Source: Beijerinckiaceae bacterium (lineage in GTDB: Bacteria; Pseudomonadota; Alphaproteobacteria; Rhizobiales; Beijerinckiaceae). Taken from it: a DNA stretch of 64,000 nt. A model generated the notes under the pieces. The model saw nothing but the letters and a program-made list of their open reading frames with translations, searched no databases and was not told the origin of the DNA. The stretch spans positions 372,001 through 436,000 of the forward strand of contig JAPZTO010000003.1 of the NCBI GenBank assembly GCA_027532775.1. The letters are read 5' to 3'. A program made the position numbers and the translations under genes. Positions 53,972 through 62,948 of the stretch are shown here, in pieces. Within the stretch, counting starts at the first letter, position 1; every line of letters begins with the position of its first letter.

Positions 53972-55305
53972 GCCTTGGAGATCACCTCGACCACGTCGTC
54001 GACGACTCTCTCGACGAGATCACGATCATCGCCTTCCGCCATGACGCGGATGACCGGTTCCGTCCCGGAGGGGCGGATCACGAGCCGGCCAGCGGCACCG
54101 AGTTGCGCACGCAGCTGGTCGATGGCCCGATTGACGGCCTGATCCTTGAGCGGCTGGCCGCCCCGCGTCTGGACGTTCTTGAGGATCTGCGGCAGGGGCT
54201 CGAAGCGGTGGCAGATCTCGCTGACCGGGCGTCCCTCGCGCCGCACCACGGCCAGAACCTGCAGAGCAGCGATCAGGCCGTCGCCGGTGGTTGAGTAATC
54301 CGACAGGATGATGTGGCCGCTCTGCTCGCCGCCGACATTGAAGCCATGCTCGCGCATATGCTCGAGGACGTAGCGATCGCCCACGGCGGTCCGGTCGAGA
54401 GCAAGGCCAAGGCTGCCGAGATGGCGTTCAAGGCCGAGATTCGACATGATCGTCGCCACGATGCCGGGCTTTGAGAGGCGCCCGTCCTGGTGCCAGCTCT
54501 CGGCAATGACCGCCATCAGCTGGTCGCCATCGACGACATGGCCCTTCTCGTCGATGATCATCACGCGGTCGGCATCGCCATCGAGCGCGATTCCGATATC
54601 GGCGCGCATCTCGCGCACCTTCTGCTGAAGGGCGTTCGGGGCGGTGGAGCCGACATCGCGGTTGATGTTGAAGCCGTCCGGCTCGGCGCCGATGGCGATC
54701 ACCTCGGCACCCAGTTCCCACAACGCTTCGGGCGCCACCCGATAGCCGGCGCCATTGGCGCAATCGACGACGATGCGCATGCCGTCGAGATCAAGGGCGC
54801 GGGGCAGGGTCCGCTTGGCGAATTCGATGTAGCGGGCATGGACGCCCTCGAGGCGCCGGGCGCGGCCGATATCCCGCGAGCCGGAGAGGCGGATGGCCGC
54901 CGAGGGGTCGATCAGGCGTTCGATCTCCTTCTCGATCTCGTCGGAAAGCTTGTAGCCATCCGGGCCGAACAGCTTGATCCCGTTATCCTCGTACGGATTG
55001 TGCGAGGCCGAGATCATCACACCGAGATCGGCGCGCATCGAACGGGAGAGCATGGCGATGGCCGGTGTCGGCATCGGGCCGAGCAGCAGCACATCCATGC
55101 CGACCGACAGGAAGCCGGCGGTCAGGGCATTCTCGATCATGTAGCCGGAGAGGCGCGTATCCTTGCCGATCACGACACGATGGCGGTGATCGCCGCGATG
55201 GAACACCATGCCGGCCGCCTGCCCGACCCGCAGGGCCAGTTCCGGCGTGATCTTGCCGTTGGCGCGTCCGCGAATTCCATCCGTGCCGAAGAACTTCCTG
55301 CTCAT
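53965..55305 (-). CDS. glmM: Phosphoglucosamine mutase GlmM
   Basis: 446 residues. It converts glucosamine-6-phosphate to glucosamine-1-phosphate for cell-wall UDP-GlcNAc. [17 protein letters not shown], the phosphoserine loop [13 protein letters not shown] (Ser101), the metal loop [11 protein letters not shown] and the sugar-binding [10 protein letters not shown] are present, with the phosphate-binding [15 protein letters not shown] near the end. Length is normal. It lies last in the tol-pal-tilS-ftsH-glmM series, about 148 bp after ftsH. An octamer repeat covers its stop. Confidence 0.97.
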   Translation of the reverse strand: MSRKFFGTDGIRGRANGKITPELALRVGQAAGMVFHRGDHRHRVVIGKDTRLSGYMIENALTAGFLSVGMDVLLLGPMPTPAIAMLSRSMRADLGVMISASHNPYEDNGIKLFGPDGYKLSDEIEKEIERLIDPSAAIRLSGSRDIGRARRLEGVHARYIEFAKRTLPRALDLDGMRIVVDCANGAGYRVAPEALWELGAEVIAIGAEPDGFNINRDVGSTAPNALQQKVREMRADIGIALDGDADRVMIIDEKGHVVDGDQLMAVIAESWHQDGRLSKPGIVATIMSNLGLERHLGSLGLALDRTAVGDRYVLEHMREHGFNVGGEQSGHIILSDYSTTGDGLIAALQVLAVVRREGRPVSEICHRFEPLPQILKNVQTRGGQPLKDQAVNRAIDQLRAQLGAAGRLVIRPSGTEPVIRVMAEGDDRDLVERVVDDVVEVISKAA

Positions 55306-55380
55306 GTGAAAACACCCCTGACCAAGCCGGCTAGGGGTGCATCAAATGCCCTGCAAAGGCAAGCCTTGCCCCATCCGGGG

Positions 55381-55508
55381 GTTAACGCTTCCCCGACTGC
55401 GGCCGCGGTTCCAGCCCGCCACCTTCGGCTTCCGGCGGGCGGGGAGTAACGCCTTACCCTTGCGGCTGCGGTTCCAGCCCGCCGCCTTCGGCTTCCGGCG
55501 GGCGCGGC
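55381..55508 (-). repeat. In-frame tandem duplication of the ftsH 3' end
   Basis: The last coding bases of ftsH (about 55457-55508) are repeated just downstream (about 55381-55444) with few differences; the shared 3' coding stretch is displaced by 63 bp, 21 codons. Translating past the ftsH stop in the same frame gives [12 protein letters not shown] then GLEPRPQSGKR and a new TAA, close to the true tail [16 protein letters not shown]. Confidence 0.9.
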
Positions 55509-57379
55509 TTGCCGGCCGAGGGAACGGCCGAACCGCGGGATGGCGGCTGCTGGTCCGGATCCTCGCGGGTCGGGCGCTTGCCGTCCATGAGGGCGCGGAG
55601 CTCGTCGCCAGTCAGCGTCTCGAATTCGAGCAGTGCCTCGGCAATGGCCACGAACTGATCCTTGTTGTCGGTGATGATCTTGCGGGCGGCAGTCTCGCCC
55701 TCCTCGATCAGCCGCCGCACTTCCTCGTCGATCAGCTTCGCCGTCTCGTCCGACATGTTGGTCGACTGGCTGACCGAATGGCCAAGGAAGATTTCCTGCT
55801 GGTTCGAGGCATAGCGGACGCGGCCGAGCTTCTCGCTCATGCCCCATTCCATGACCATCGCCCGGGCGAGGCTCGTCGCCATCTGGATATCGCCGGTGGC
55901 ACCGTTGGTGACCTTTTCCGGGCCGAAGGTGATGATCTCGGCCTCGCGGCCGCCGAACAGCATGACCAGGCGGGCCAAGCTCTTCTCACGCGACATCGAA
56001 TAGCGGTCACTTTCCGGAAGCGTCATCACCATGCCGAGCGCACGACCACGCGGAATGATCGTCGCCTTGTGGATCGGGTCGATCCCGGCGAGCTTCAGCG
56101 CAATGATCGCGTGGCCGGCTTCATGATAGGCGGTGTTCCGCTTTTCCTCGATCGACATGGCCATGGATTTGCGCTCGGCGCCCATCATGACCTTGTCCTT
56201 CGCATCCTCGAATTCGAGCATGGTGACCAGCCGGCGGTTGCGGCGGGCGGCAAGAAGAGCCGCCTCGTTGACGAGGTTCATCAGATCCGCGCCCGAGAAA
56301 CCCGGTGTGCCGCGCGCCAGCGTCTTCAGGTCGACATCCGGTGCCATCGGCACCTTGCGGCAATGGACGCGCAGGATGCGCTCGCGGCCGTTCACATCCG
56401 GCAGCGGCACCACGATCTGACGGTCGAAACGGCCCGGCCGCAGCAGGGCGGGGTCGAGCACGTCCGGCCGGTTGGTGGCCGCGATGATGATGATGCCCTC
56501 GTTGGCCTCGAAGCCATCCATCTCGACGAGGAGCTGGTTCAGCGTCTGCTCGCGTTCGTCGTTCCCGCCGCCGAGGCCGGCACCGCGATGGCGGCCGACG
56601 GCGTCGATTTCATCGATGAAGATGATGCAGGGCGCGTTCTTCTTGGCTTCGGCGAACATGTCACGGACGCGGCTCGCACCGACGCCGACGAACATTTCCA
56701 CGAAATCCGAGCCGGAAATGGTGAAGAAGGGCACATTGGCCTCACCCGCGACTGCGCGGGCCGTCAGGGTCTTGCCGGTGCCAGGCGGCCCGACCAGCAG
56801 GACGCCACGCGGAATCCGGCCGCCCAGGCGCTGGAACTTCTGCGGATCGCGCAGGAACTCGACGATTTCCGAAAGGTCTTCCTTGGCTTCGTCGATGCCG
56901 GCAACATCCTCGAAAGTCACCCGGCCATGCGCCTCGGTGAGAAGCTTCGCCTTGGACTTGCCGAAGCCCATGGCCCGGCCGGCGCCGTTCTGCATCTGCC
57001 GCGACATGAAGATCCAGACGCCCAGGAAGAAGATGATCGGCAGCCAGTTGACGATCAGCGACATGTACCAGGGCGTATCCGCATTGGGCGAACGGAACGT
57101 CACATTGGTGTTCTTTTCGCGCAGCTTCTCGCGGATCTTGTCATCGACCGGGCCGAAGGTGACGAAATTGCCGCTGCCGTCGTTGAAGGAGCCCTGCACA
57201 TCCCAGCCGGACACGACAACCTTGTCGACCCGGCCCTTGTCGAGCGACTCGACGAAGCTGGAGAAGGGAATTTCCTGTCCTCCGGTTCGGCCCGACGGGC
57301 TCTGGAAGACGGAGACAAGCGCAAGGACCAGCAGGAGGATGATGGCCCAGAGCGCGATATTCCGGAAATTCTGATTCAT
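55454..57379 (-). CDS. ftsH: ATP-dependent zinc metalloprotease FtsH
   Basis: 641 residues, a membrane-anchored hexameric protease for misfolded and regulatory proteins. Two N-terminal helices (about 8-25 and 107-125) flank a periplasmic domain. The AAA domain has Walker A GPPGTGKT (197-204), Walker [12 protein letters not shown] and [20 protein letters not shown]. The zinc site HEAGH lies near 420. The tail ends [16 protein letters not shown]. Start ATG 57379 chosen over an upstream GTG. The gene's 3' end is duplicated downstream in frame. Confidence 0.97.
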   Translation of the reverse strand: MNQNFRNIALWAIILLLVLALVSVFQSPSGRTGGQEIPFSSFVESLDKGRVDKVVVSGWDVQGSFNDGSGNFVTFGPVDDKIREKLREKNTNVTFRSPNADTPWYMSLIVNWLPIIFFLGVWIFMSRQMQNGAGRAMGFGKSKAKLLTEAHGRVTFEDVAGIDEAKEDLSEIVEFLRDPQKFQRLGGRIPRGVLLVGPPGTGKTLTARAVAGEANVPFFTISGSDFVEMFVGVGASRVRDMFAEAKKNAPCIIFIDEIDAVGRHRGAGLGGGNDEREQTLNQLLVEMDGFEANEGIIIIAATNRPDVLDPALLRPGRFDRQIVVPLPDVNGRERILRVHCRKVPMAPDVDLKTLARGTPGFSGADLMNLVNEAALLAARRNRRLVTMLEFEDAKDKVMMGAERKSMAMSIEEKRNTAYHEAGHAIIALKLAGIDPIHKATIIPRGRALGMVMTLPESDRYSMSREKSLARLVMLFGGREAEIITFGPEKVTNGATGDIQMATSLARAMVMEWGMSEKLGRVRYASNQQEIFLGHSVSQSTNMSDETAKLIDEEVRRLIEEGETAARKIITDNKDQFVAIAEALLEFETLTGDELRALMDGKRPTREDPDQQPPSRGSAVPSAGKPRPPEAEGGGLEPQPQG

Positions 57380-57505
57380 CTCTGACACTTCTCACGGTGA
57401 CGGTTGCGCCGGCCCTGCCGGAAAACCTCACATGGATATTTAGGCATGCCGGACCGGCTTGCCAAGCGCTCGCGGTAAATCGTCACGTTTTGTGAAGGCA
57501 GAAGG

Positions 57506-58594
57506 TTACCCGCTGCGCCCTTGCGCGGTGCGGCTGCTCTCCCGCTGGGCACGCCGTGGCGGAGCCGTGCGGACCTCCAGGAAGCCGCCGCCATGGGCGA
57601 TCACCGTCCAGGCGAGGGTCTGGCGGAAGGGGCGCTGGTCGCGGATCGCCATGCGCAGGTTCTTGAGCAGGCGCTCCAGCTTGGCGAGCGAGATCTGGGT
57701 TTCCTGCGGCGCCTCGCCGCCAATGGCCAGCATGGATTTCTTGAGCATCCGCAAGGCCATCTCGAAAGGCTCGGTAAAGAATGGCTCGGCCTTCATGCGG
57801 ATGGCGCCACCATCCGGCGCACGGCGGACCATGACGCTGTCGAGCGTCCGCCGGGCGATCTGCTCCATCGCATCCTCGGTCCGGCGGGCGCGGGCAGCGA
57901 GCGTGCCGAGACGCTCCGGGGTCAGCCCCTCATCGGCGAGGATCGGGATCAGCGCACGGAACCGCGTCCGGGCATAGCGTTCATCGTCATTGGTCGGGTC
58001 CTTCGAGAAGACCCAGTGATTCTGCTCGCAGGTGGCGACCAGCCGGCTCTTCGCGATTTCGAGGAACGGCCGGACATGCCGGATCGCGCCGCGCGCGACA
58101 TTCGGGCGCATGGCGCCGAGGCCGCCGAGCCCTGTCCCGGAGGCCATCCGCATCAGCACGGTCTCGGCCTGGTCGTCCAGCGTATGGGCGGTGAAGAGAT
58201 GGGTGGCCTCTATGGCGCGCGCATGCCCGACGAGAAGGGCATAGCGGCCCTTCCGGGCGGCCTCCTGGCTGGTGCCGGGGCCCGGCGCATCCAGCCAGGG
58301 AAGGATGCAGTGGACGACCTTCAGATCCTTGCAGAATTCGGCCACGAAACGGGCTTCGTCGGCCGATTCCGGCCGGAGGCGGTGGTCGACAGTCGCCACG
58401 GCGATAGGCGGCAGATAGGCGCGGGCGGCTACGGCGAGACCCAGCAGGGCCATTGAATCCGGTCCGCCGGATACCGCCAGCAGGATTCCGTTGCATTCAT
58501 CGCTCCCGAGGGCGCTCCTGAACAGGGCCAGAGCCTCCTCCGGCGTCAGGGGAAGCTGGTCGATCGGATTGCCTTCGAGATCGTCCTCTAGCAT
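57506..58594 (-). CDS. tilS: tRNA(Ile)-lysidine synthase TilS
   Basis: 362 residues. It puts lysine on the wobble cytidine of the AUA-reading tRNA-Ile, needed for correct decoding. The N-type ATP pyrophosphatase motif AVSGGPDS is at about 40-47, followed by DHRLRPESADEA, LDDQAETVLMRMASGTGLGGLGAM and RPFLEIAKSRL. The C-terminal domain is short, as in many alphaproteobacteria. The ATG overlaps the cpoB stop by 7 bp, so the two are coupled. ftsH follows 126 bp later. Confidence 0.95.
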   Translation of the reverse strand: MLEDDLEGNPIDQLPLTPEEALALFRSALGSDECNGILLAVSGGPDSMALLGLAVAARAYLPPIAVATVDHRLRPESADEARFVAEFCKDLKVVHCILPWLDAPGPGTSQEAARKGRYALLVGHARAIEATHLFTAHTLDDQAETVLMRMASGTGLGGLGAMRPNVARGAIRHVRPFLEIAKSRLVATCEQNHWVFSKDPTNDDERYARTRFRALIPILADEGLTPERLGTLAARARRTEDAMEQIARRTLDSVMVRRAPDGGAIRMKAEPFFTEPFEMALRMLKKSMLAIGGEAPQETQISLAKLERLLKNLRMAIRDQRPFRQTLAWTVIAHGGGFLEVRTAPPRRAQRESSRTAQGRSG

Positions 58595-59508
58595 TGCGCG
58601 CGCGCCTTTTCCCGTTCCACGGCCGCACGGATCGGTTGTGCGGTGTTGGGGTATTTGGCCGTAACCTTGTTAAAAATCCCGCAAGCCTCGGCGGTGGCGC
58701 CGAGCCCGCGGAGGGAAATTCCCAGCTTGAGCATGGCTTCCGGCGCGCGTGGCGCGTTGGCATGCTTGCTTGTCACGTTGAGGAACTGCTCGGCGGCCTC
58801 GCGGTAGCGCGTCCGGCGGAGATAGCTCTCGCCGAGCCAGAACGTGGCTTCCGGCACGCGGCGGTCCTTGCCGTAGGTGCGGAGGAAATCCCGGAACGCG
58901 CCTTCGGCCAGTTCGTAATCGCCCCGATCGACAAGGGACTTCGCAAAGGCGAAGTCGGAAGCGGCATCGCCGCGCGCCACCGGCGCCGGCGTCGGCGGGC
59001 GACGCTGCCCGGTCACGTCAAGCGGGGCGCCGAGATCGTCATTCGCGGCCGCGGTGCCGCCGGGGGGAAGCGCCCCGGCCGGCAGGCTGGCACCTGGCAG
59101 AGGCACGCCCGGCGCCGTCGCGACGCCGCCACTCTGGCCGAGCGGTCGCGGCGCGCCGGGGGCATTCGTCGTCGTTGCCGGGTCAAAGGCATCGGAGCGC
59201 CGCTGCGGGGTGGTGGTGGCGGGCGGCGCGGCCGGGCTCGCCGGGGGCCGCGCTCCGCCGGGCCGGCCTGATTCCAGATCGCGGAAGCGGGTGTCGGCAT
59301 CGGTCTGGAAGCGCTTGAGCTGATCTTCCATCCGCCGGAGCTGGAACCGCAATTCCTCGACCTGGCCGGTGAGTCGGCGGTTCTCGTTTTCCAGCCGGTC
59401 GAGCCGCAGCACAAAATCGGCGGCATCCTGCGCGTGCAGCGTCCCCGGCATCGCCAGGGGCGCCAGCGCGACAACGAGGATCGGCAGGAGACGCTTCATT
59501 CCGAGCAT
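58588..59508 (-). CDS. cpoB: Tol-Pal system protein YbgF/CpoB
   Basis: 306 residues: a signal peptide (cleavage near LHA, residue 26), a coiled-coil trimerisation helix (about 33-75, LRLDRLENENRRLTGQVEELRFQLRRMEDQLKRFQ), a long Pro/Ala/Gly linker (about 80-180) and TPR-type repeats (about 185-300; FAFAKSLVDRGDYELAEGAFRDFLRTYG). It links the Tol-Pal machine with septal peptidoglycan synthesis. The last codons overlap tilS. The linker is unusually long and low in complexity. Confidence 0.94.
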   Translation of the reverse strand: MLGMKRLLPILVVALAPLAMPGTLHAQDAADFVLRLDRLENENRRLTGQVEELRFQLRRMEDQLKRFQTDADTRFRDLESGRPGGARPPASPAAPPATTTPQRRSDAFDPATTTNAPGAPRPLGQSGGVATAPGVPLPGASLPAGALPPGGTAAANDDLGAPLDVTGQRRPPTPAPVARGDAASDFAFAKSLVDRGDYELAEGAFRDFLRTYGKDRRVPEATFWLGESYLRRTRYREAAEQFLNVTSKHANAPRAPEAMLKLGISLRGLGATAEACGIFNKVTAKYPNTAQPIRAAVEREKARAQC

Positions 59509-59560
59509 GAGACTACCTTAGCGCAGGATTCGCCGTCCCGACAGGGTGCGTGCCGGCTTC

Positions 59561-60055
59561 TCAGCTGCCGGCCCCGCCCAGCACGGTCACGGCCCGACGG
59601 TTCTGCGACCAGCAGGAAATGTCGTTGCAGACCGCGACCGGGCGTTCCTTGCCGTAGGAAACGGTACGGATGCGGTTGGCCCCGACGCCTCGGGCGATCA
59701 GGTAATTCTTGGCGGATTCGGCACGGCGGGCGCCGAGCGCGAAATTGTATTCGCGGGTGCCGCGCTCATCGGCATGGCCTTCGATGGTGAAGGAATAGCT
59801 CGGATAGCGCGCCAGCCATTGCGCCTGCTTGTCGAGCGTGGACTGGCCGGTGGCGTTGATTTCCGAGGAATCGGAATCGAAGAAAACCCGGTCGCCGACA
59901 TTGACGACGAAATCCTGGATCGAGCCCGGCGTTTGCGGCCCACCCTGGCCGAGGGCATCGGAATCATTCTTGGAAGCGCAAGCGCCCAGCGTCAAAGCAA
60001 CGACAATAGCCGCGGCGAAACGAGCGCCGCGCGACTTCAAAAACCCGGGTTCCAT
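59561..60055 (-). CDS. pal: Peptidoglycan-associated lipoprotein Pal
   Basis: 164 residues. The lipoprotein signal ends with LGAC, then a short linker and an OmpA-like domain (about 50-160) with VFFDSDSSEINATGQSTLDKQAQWL, TIEGHADERGTREYN (peptidoglycan-binding Asp/Arg) and ALGARRAESAKNYLIARGV. It ties the outer membrane to peptidoglycan and binds TolB. AAGGAG fixes ATG 60055. It precedes cpoB by 53 bp. In this genome it is separated from tolB by two queuosine-related genes. Confidence 0.96.
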   Translation of the reverse strand: MEPGFLKSRGARFAAAIVVALTLGACASKNDSDALGQGGPQTPGSIQDFVVNVGDRVFFDSDSSEINATGQSTLDKQAQWLARYPSYSFTIEGHADERGTREYNFALGARRAESAKNYLIARGVGANRIRTVSYGKERPVAVCNDISCWSQNRRAVTVLGGAGS

Positions 60056-60220
60056 ACCCAAAACTCCTTCAATGGGCCTGCCGCCCCTGAAAGCAGATAA
60101 AATCCGCTCGATTAACGAAAGCTTCCGTAAAGCCTGATCGACCGCTCTTTGAATGCCCGGGCATGGCGACTTTGCGGCGAATGGTGAACGAATTCTTGTC
60201 GTTTGCGGATTTTTGGCGGG

Positions 60221-60787
60221 TCAGGCGGGCTCAAGGCCGATGCGGCGATCGCGTTCACGCAGCCAGAGCAGGAAGGGGAGCGCGGCCATCACCATCAGCG
60301 CTTTCCCGAGGATCTGGCCTTCCAGATATTTCAGGCTGCCGAAGGCGAGCCAGAGGAAGACGAGGCTGTCGATCACGAGGCCCACCGCACTGCTGGCCAG
60401 GGCCGCAAGGACAAGGCCCCGTTTCTGTAGCGGGGTGAAGACGGCGAGATCGGCCAGTTCCGAGAGCAGGAAGGCTGTGACCGAGGCGATCACAAGGGCC
60501 GGGGGCGAGAGCATGGCCGAGAGCATGCCGCCGGCGAGAATGGCGCCGATCGCCCAGCCAAGGCCGAGCCGGCGCTGGACAAGATCGCGCAGGACAAGCG
60601 CGACGCCGATCATCAGCACGCCGCTTGGCGCCGTGATGCCGGGGGCGACCGGCACGAGGCAGGGGCCGTTCGGCACGCAGAAGGTGCCGACATTCTGGAT
60701 CAGCCAGTTGGCCAGCGGCACACAGGCCGCGAAAGCGACGAGGAAAAGCGCGCCTTCGCGGCGGCGCAGGGAATCACGGTCTGTCAT
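60221..60787 (-). CDS. VUT/YhhQ-family queuosine precursor transporter
   Basis: 188 residues, about six hydrophobic helices. The segment VAPGITAPSGVLMIGVALVLRDLVQRRLG is typical of COG1738 (VUT/YhhQ) proteins, which import queuosine precursors such as preQ0 and preQ1. The family assignment and position right after queuosine gene queC agree. Start ATG 60787 rather than a GTG further up. It sits between queC and pal, interrupting the usual tolB-pal order. Confidence 0.88.
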   Translation of the reverse strand: MTDRDSLRRREGALFLVAFAACVPLANWLIQNVGTFCVPNGPCLVPVAPGITAPSGVLMIGVALVLRDLVQRRLGLGWAIGAILAGGMLSAMLSPPALVIASVTAFLLSELADLAVFTPLQKRGLVLAALASSAVGLVIDSLVFLWLAFGSLKYLEGQILGKALMVMAALPFLLWLRERDRRIGLEPA

Positions 60788-60841
60788 GGACACTCGCTTT
60801 GGCCCCTTGGGCTTTGAGGGATCAGCCACCCTGTTTCGAAA

Positions 60842-61552
60842 TCAGCACCCCGCCGCGAAACGCGAATAACCATTCGCGCGCAACTCGCAGGCCGGGCACC
60901 GGCCGCAGCCATAGCCCCAAGCATGGTGCTTGTCACGCAAGCCGAGGTAGCAGGAATGGCTTTCCTCGCGGATCAGGGTGACGAGCGCGCTTCCGCCAAG
61001 CGCCTCGGCGAGTTGCCAAGTCGCGGCCTTGTCGATCCACATCAGCGGCGTGTGCAGCACGAAGCGGCGCTCCATGCCGAGATTGAGCGCCACCTGCAGC
61101 GCCTTGATCGTATCGTCGCGGCAATCGGGATAGCCGGAATAATCCGTTTCGCAGACCCCTGTCACCAGATGGCGGATACCCCGGCGATAGGCGAGGGCCG
61201 CAGCGAAAGTGAGGAAGAGCAGGTTCCGCCCGGGCACGAAGGTGTTCGGCAGGCCTTCCGCGCCCATGGCGATCTCGACATCGCGGGTGAGCGCCGTCTG
61301 CGAGAGCGATCCGAGCGTCGGGAGGGCGAGGGTGTGGTCTTCGCCGAGGCGCGTCGCCCAGGCCGGGTCCAGGCCGGCCATACCCTGCCGGAGCGTGTCG
61401 CGGCAGGCCAGTTCGACGGCATGGCGCTGGCCATAATCGAAGCCGAGGGTCTCGACCTTGGCAAACCGGTCCAGAGCCCAGGCGAGGCAGGTGGCGGAAT
61501 CCTGCCCGCCGGAAAACAGGACGAGCGCGGAATCCGCGGAAGGGGCGGTCAT
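60842..61552 (-). CDS. queC: 7-cyano-7-deazaguanine synthase QueC
   Basis: 236 residues. It makes preQ0 from 7-carboxy-7-deazaguanine with ATP and ammonia, in queuosine biosynthesis. The ATP-binding [14 protein letters not shown] is at about 14-27, and the zinc site is formed by CYLG and [10 protein letters not shown] near the end. Other conserved parts are [19 protein letters not shown] and [13 protein letters not shown]. It begins 15 bp after the tolB stop, so it probably shares the tol transcript. No other queuosine enzymes are near. Confidence 0.96.
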   Translation of the reverse strand: MTAPSADSALVLFSGGQDSATCLAWALDRFAKVETLGFDYGQRHAVELACRDTLRQGMAGLDPAWATRLGEDHTLALPTLGSLSQTALTRDVEIAMGAEGLPNTFVPGRNLLFLTFAAALAYRRGIRHLVTGVCETDYSGYPDCRDDTIKALQVALNLGMERRFVLHTPLMWIDKAATWQLAEALGGSALVTLIREESHSCYLGLRDKHHAWGYGCGRCPACELRANGYSRFAAGC

Positions 61553-61567
61553 GGCGGCAGCCTTGCC

Positions 61568-62917
61568 TCAGCGGGTCGAGAGCAGCGGCGACCAGGCCGG
61601 GTCCGAGGCGAAAGCCGGGGTCGGGATCGGCACGTCGATCCGGCCGTTCACATCGACCATATGCAGCTTCGGCCCGGCGCCACCATCGCGGAAGAACATG
61701 ATGTAGCGGCCATTCGGCGCCCAGGTCGGGCCTTCGTTATGGTAGCCCTCGGTGAGGATCCGCTCGCCCGAGCCATCCGGCTTCATGACGCCGATGGCGA
61801 AGCTGTTCGCTTTCTGGCGGGTGAAGGCGATGAAATCACCTTTGGGCGACCAGACCGGCGTTGAATAGCGGCCCTCGCCGAAGGAAATCCGGCGCGCGCC
61901 GGAGCCGTCGGCGCCCATGATGTAGATCTGCTGGCCGCCGCCGCGATCGCTTTCGAAGGCGATCTGGCTGCCATCCGGCGAGAAGGAGGGCGAGGTATCG
62001 ATCGCGCCGCCCGAGGTGAGCGGGCGTACGCCGCCCGAGCCGATATCAGCGAGCGCGAGATTGGTGTTCCCGCCACTCTCGACGCTCATCACCACCTGCG
62101 TGCCATTGGGCGCGAAACGGGGCGCGAAGCTGGTCGTGTTGGCGGAGCCGACCACGGCGCGGCGGCCGGAGCCGAGATCGAGCACCTGCACATTGGCGCG
62201 GCCGTTTTCCTCCAGCGACATGAAGGCAACGCGGTCACCGCGCGGGCTGAAGCGCGGCGTGATCAGCAATTCCGAGCCGGACGACAGTGCGCGGAAATTC
62301 GCGCCGTCCTGATCGATGATGGCGAGGCGCTTGCGGCGCTTTTCCTTCGGGCCGGTTTCGTCGACGAAGATGATCCTTGTATCGAAGAAGCCGGTCTCGC
62401 CGGTCATGCGCTCGAAAACGGCATCCGAGGCGAGATGGGCGAGGCGGCGCCAATTGGCGGGATCGATCGCATGCTTCTGCCCGATCACCTGCTTGCTCGT
62501 CGTCGCATCCCAGAGGCGGTATTCGATGGCAAGGCGCGCGCCGTCCCGCACCACGCGGCCGGTGACGATGGCCTGCGCGCCGGCCTGTTGCCAGGCGGCG
62601 AAATTCGGCACCTGGTCGAAGCCGAGGCTGCGTTCGGGATGGCGGGCCTTGTCGATCGGCTCGAACACGCCGGAGCGTTTGAGATTGGCCGACATGATCT
62701 CGGCCAGCTGGATGCCCTGCGGATCGCCGGAGAAATCGACGATGGCAATGGGCATCGGCTTGAAGTTGCGCGGGTTCAGATCGATGCAGAGTTCTCCGGC
62801 CCGGCAACCGCGATCCTGCGCGCGGAGTTCGCCGCTGAGATAGAGCGGCGCCGCCAGCGCCGTGATCAGGCCGAAGGCGAAGAATACGGGGCGGAACAAC
62901 TGGAAGGGACGGTTCAT
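61568..62917 (-). CDS. tolB: Tol-Pal translocation protein TolB
   Basis: 449 residues, a periplasmic protein that binds Pal and TolA. A signal peptide (cleavage near RAQ, residue 35) is followed by an N-terminal domain (about 40-170) and a six-bladed beta-propeller with repeated SPDG-type turns such as TSGGAIDTSPSFSPDGSQIAFESDRGG and YSTPVWSPKGDFIAFTR. ATG 62917 is the start. It follows tolA by 31 bp and precedes queC by 15 bp. Confidence 0.97.
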   Translation of the reverse strand: MNRPFQLFRPVFFAFGLITALAAPLYLSGELRAQDRGCRAGELCIDLNPRNFKPMPIAIVDFSGDPQGIQLAEIMSANLKRSGVFEPIDKARHPERSLGFDQVPNFAAWQQAGAQAIVTGRVVRDGARLAIEYRLWDATTSKQVIGQKHAIDPANWRRLAHLASDAVFERMTGETGFFDTRIIFVDETGPKEKRRKRLAIIDQDGANFRALSSGSELLITPRFSPRGDRVAFMSLEENGRANVQVLDLGSGRRAVVGSANTTSFAPRFAPNGTQVVMSVESGGNTNLALADIGSGGVRPLTSGGAIDTSPSFSPDGSQIAFESDRGGGQQIYIMGADGSGARRISFGEGRYSTPVWSPKGDFIAFTRQKANSFAIGVMKPDGSGERILTEGYHNEGPTWAPNGRYIMFFRDGGAGPKLHMVDVNGRIDVPIPTPAFASDPAWSPLLSTR

Positions 62918-62948
62918 GGCGTCGGTCTCGCGGGGGTGGCGAACGGGC

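Noticed and set aside
55337..57385. 682-codon frame opposite ftsH
   Set aside because: Mirror frame of ftsH with an Arg/Asp/His-rich product and no ribosome site.
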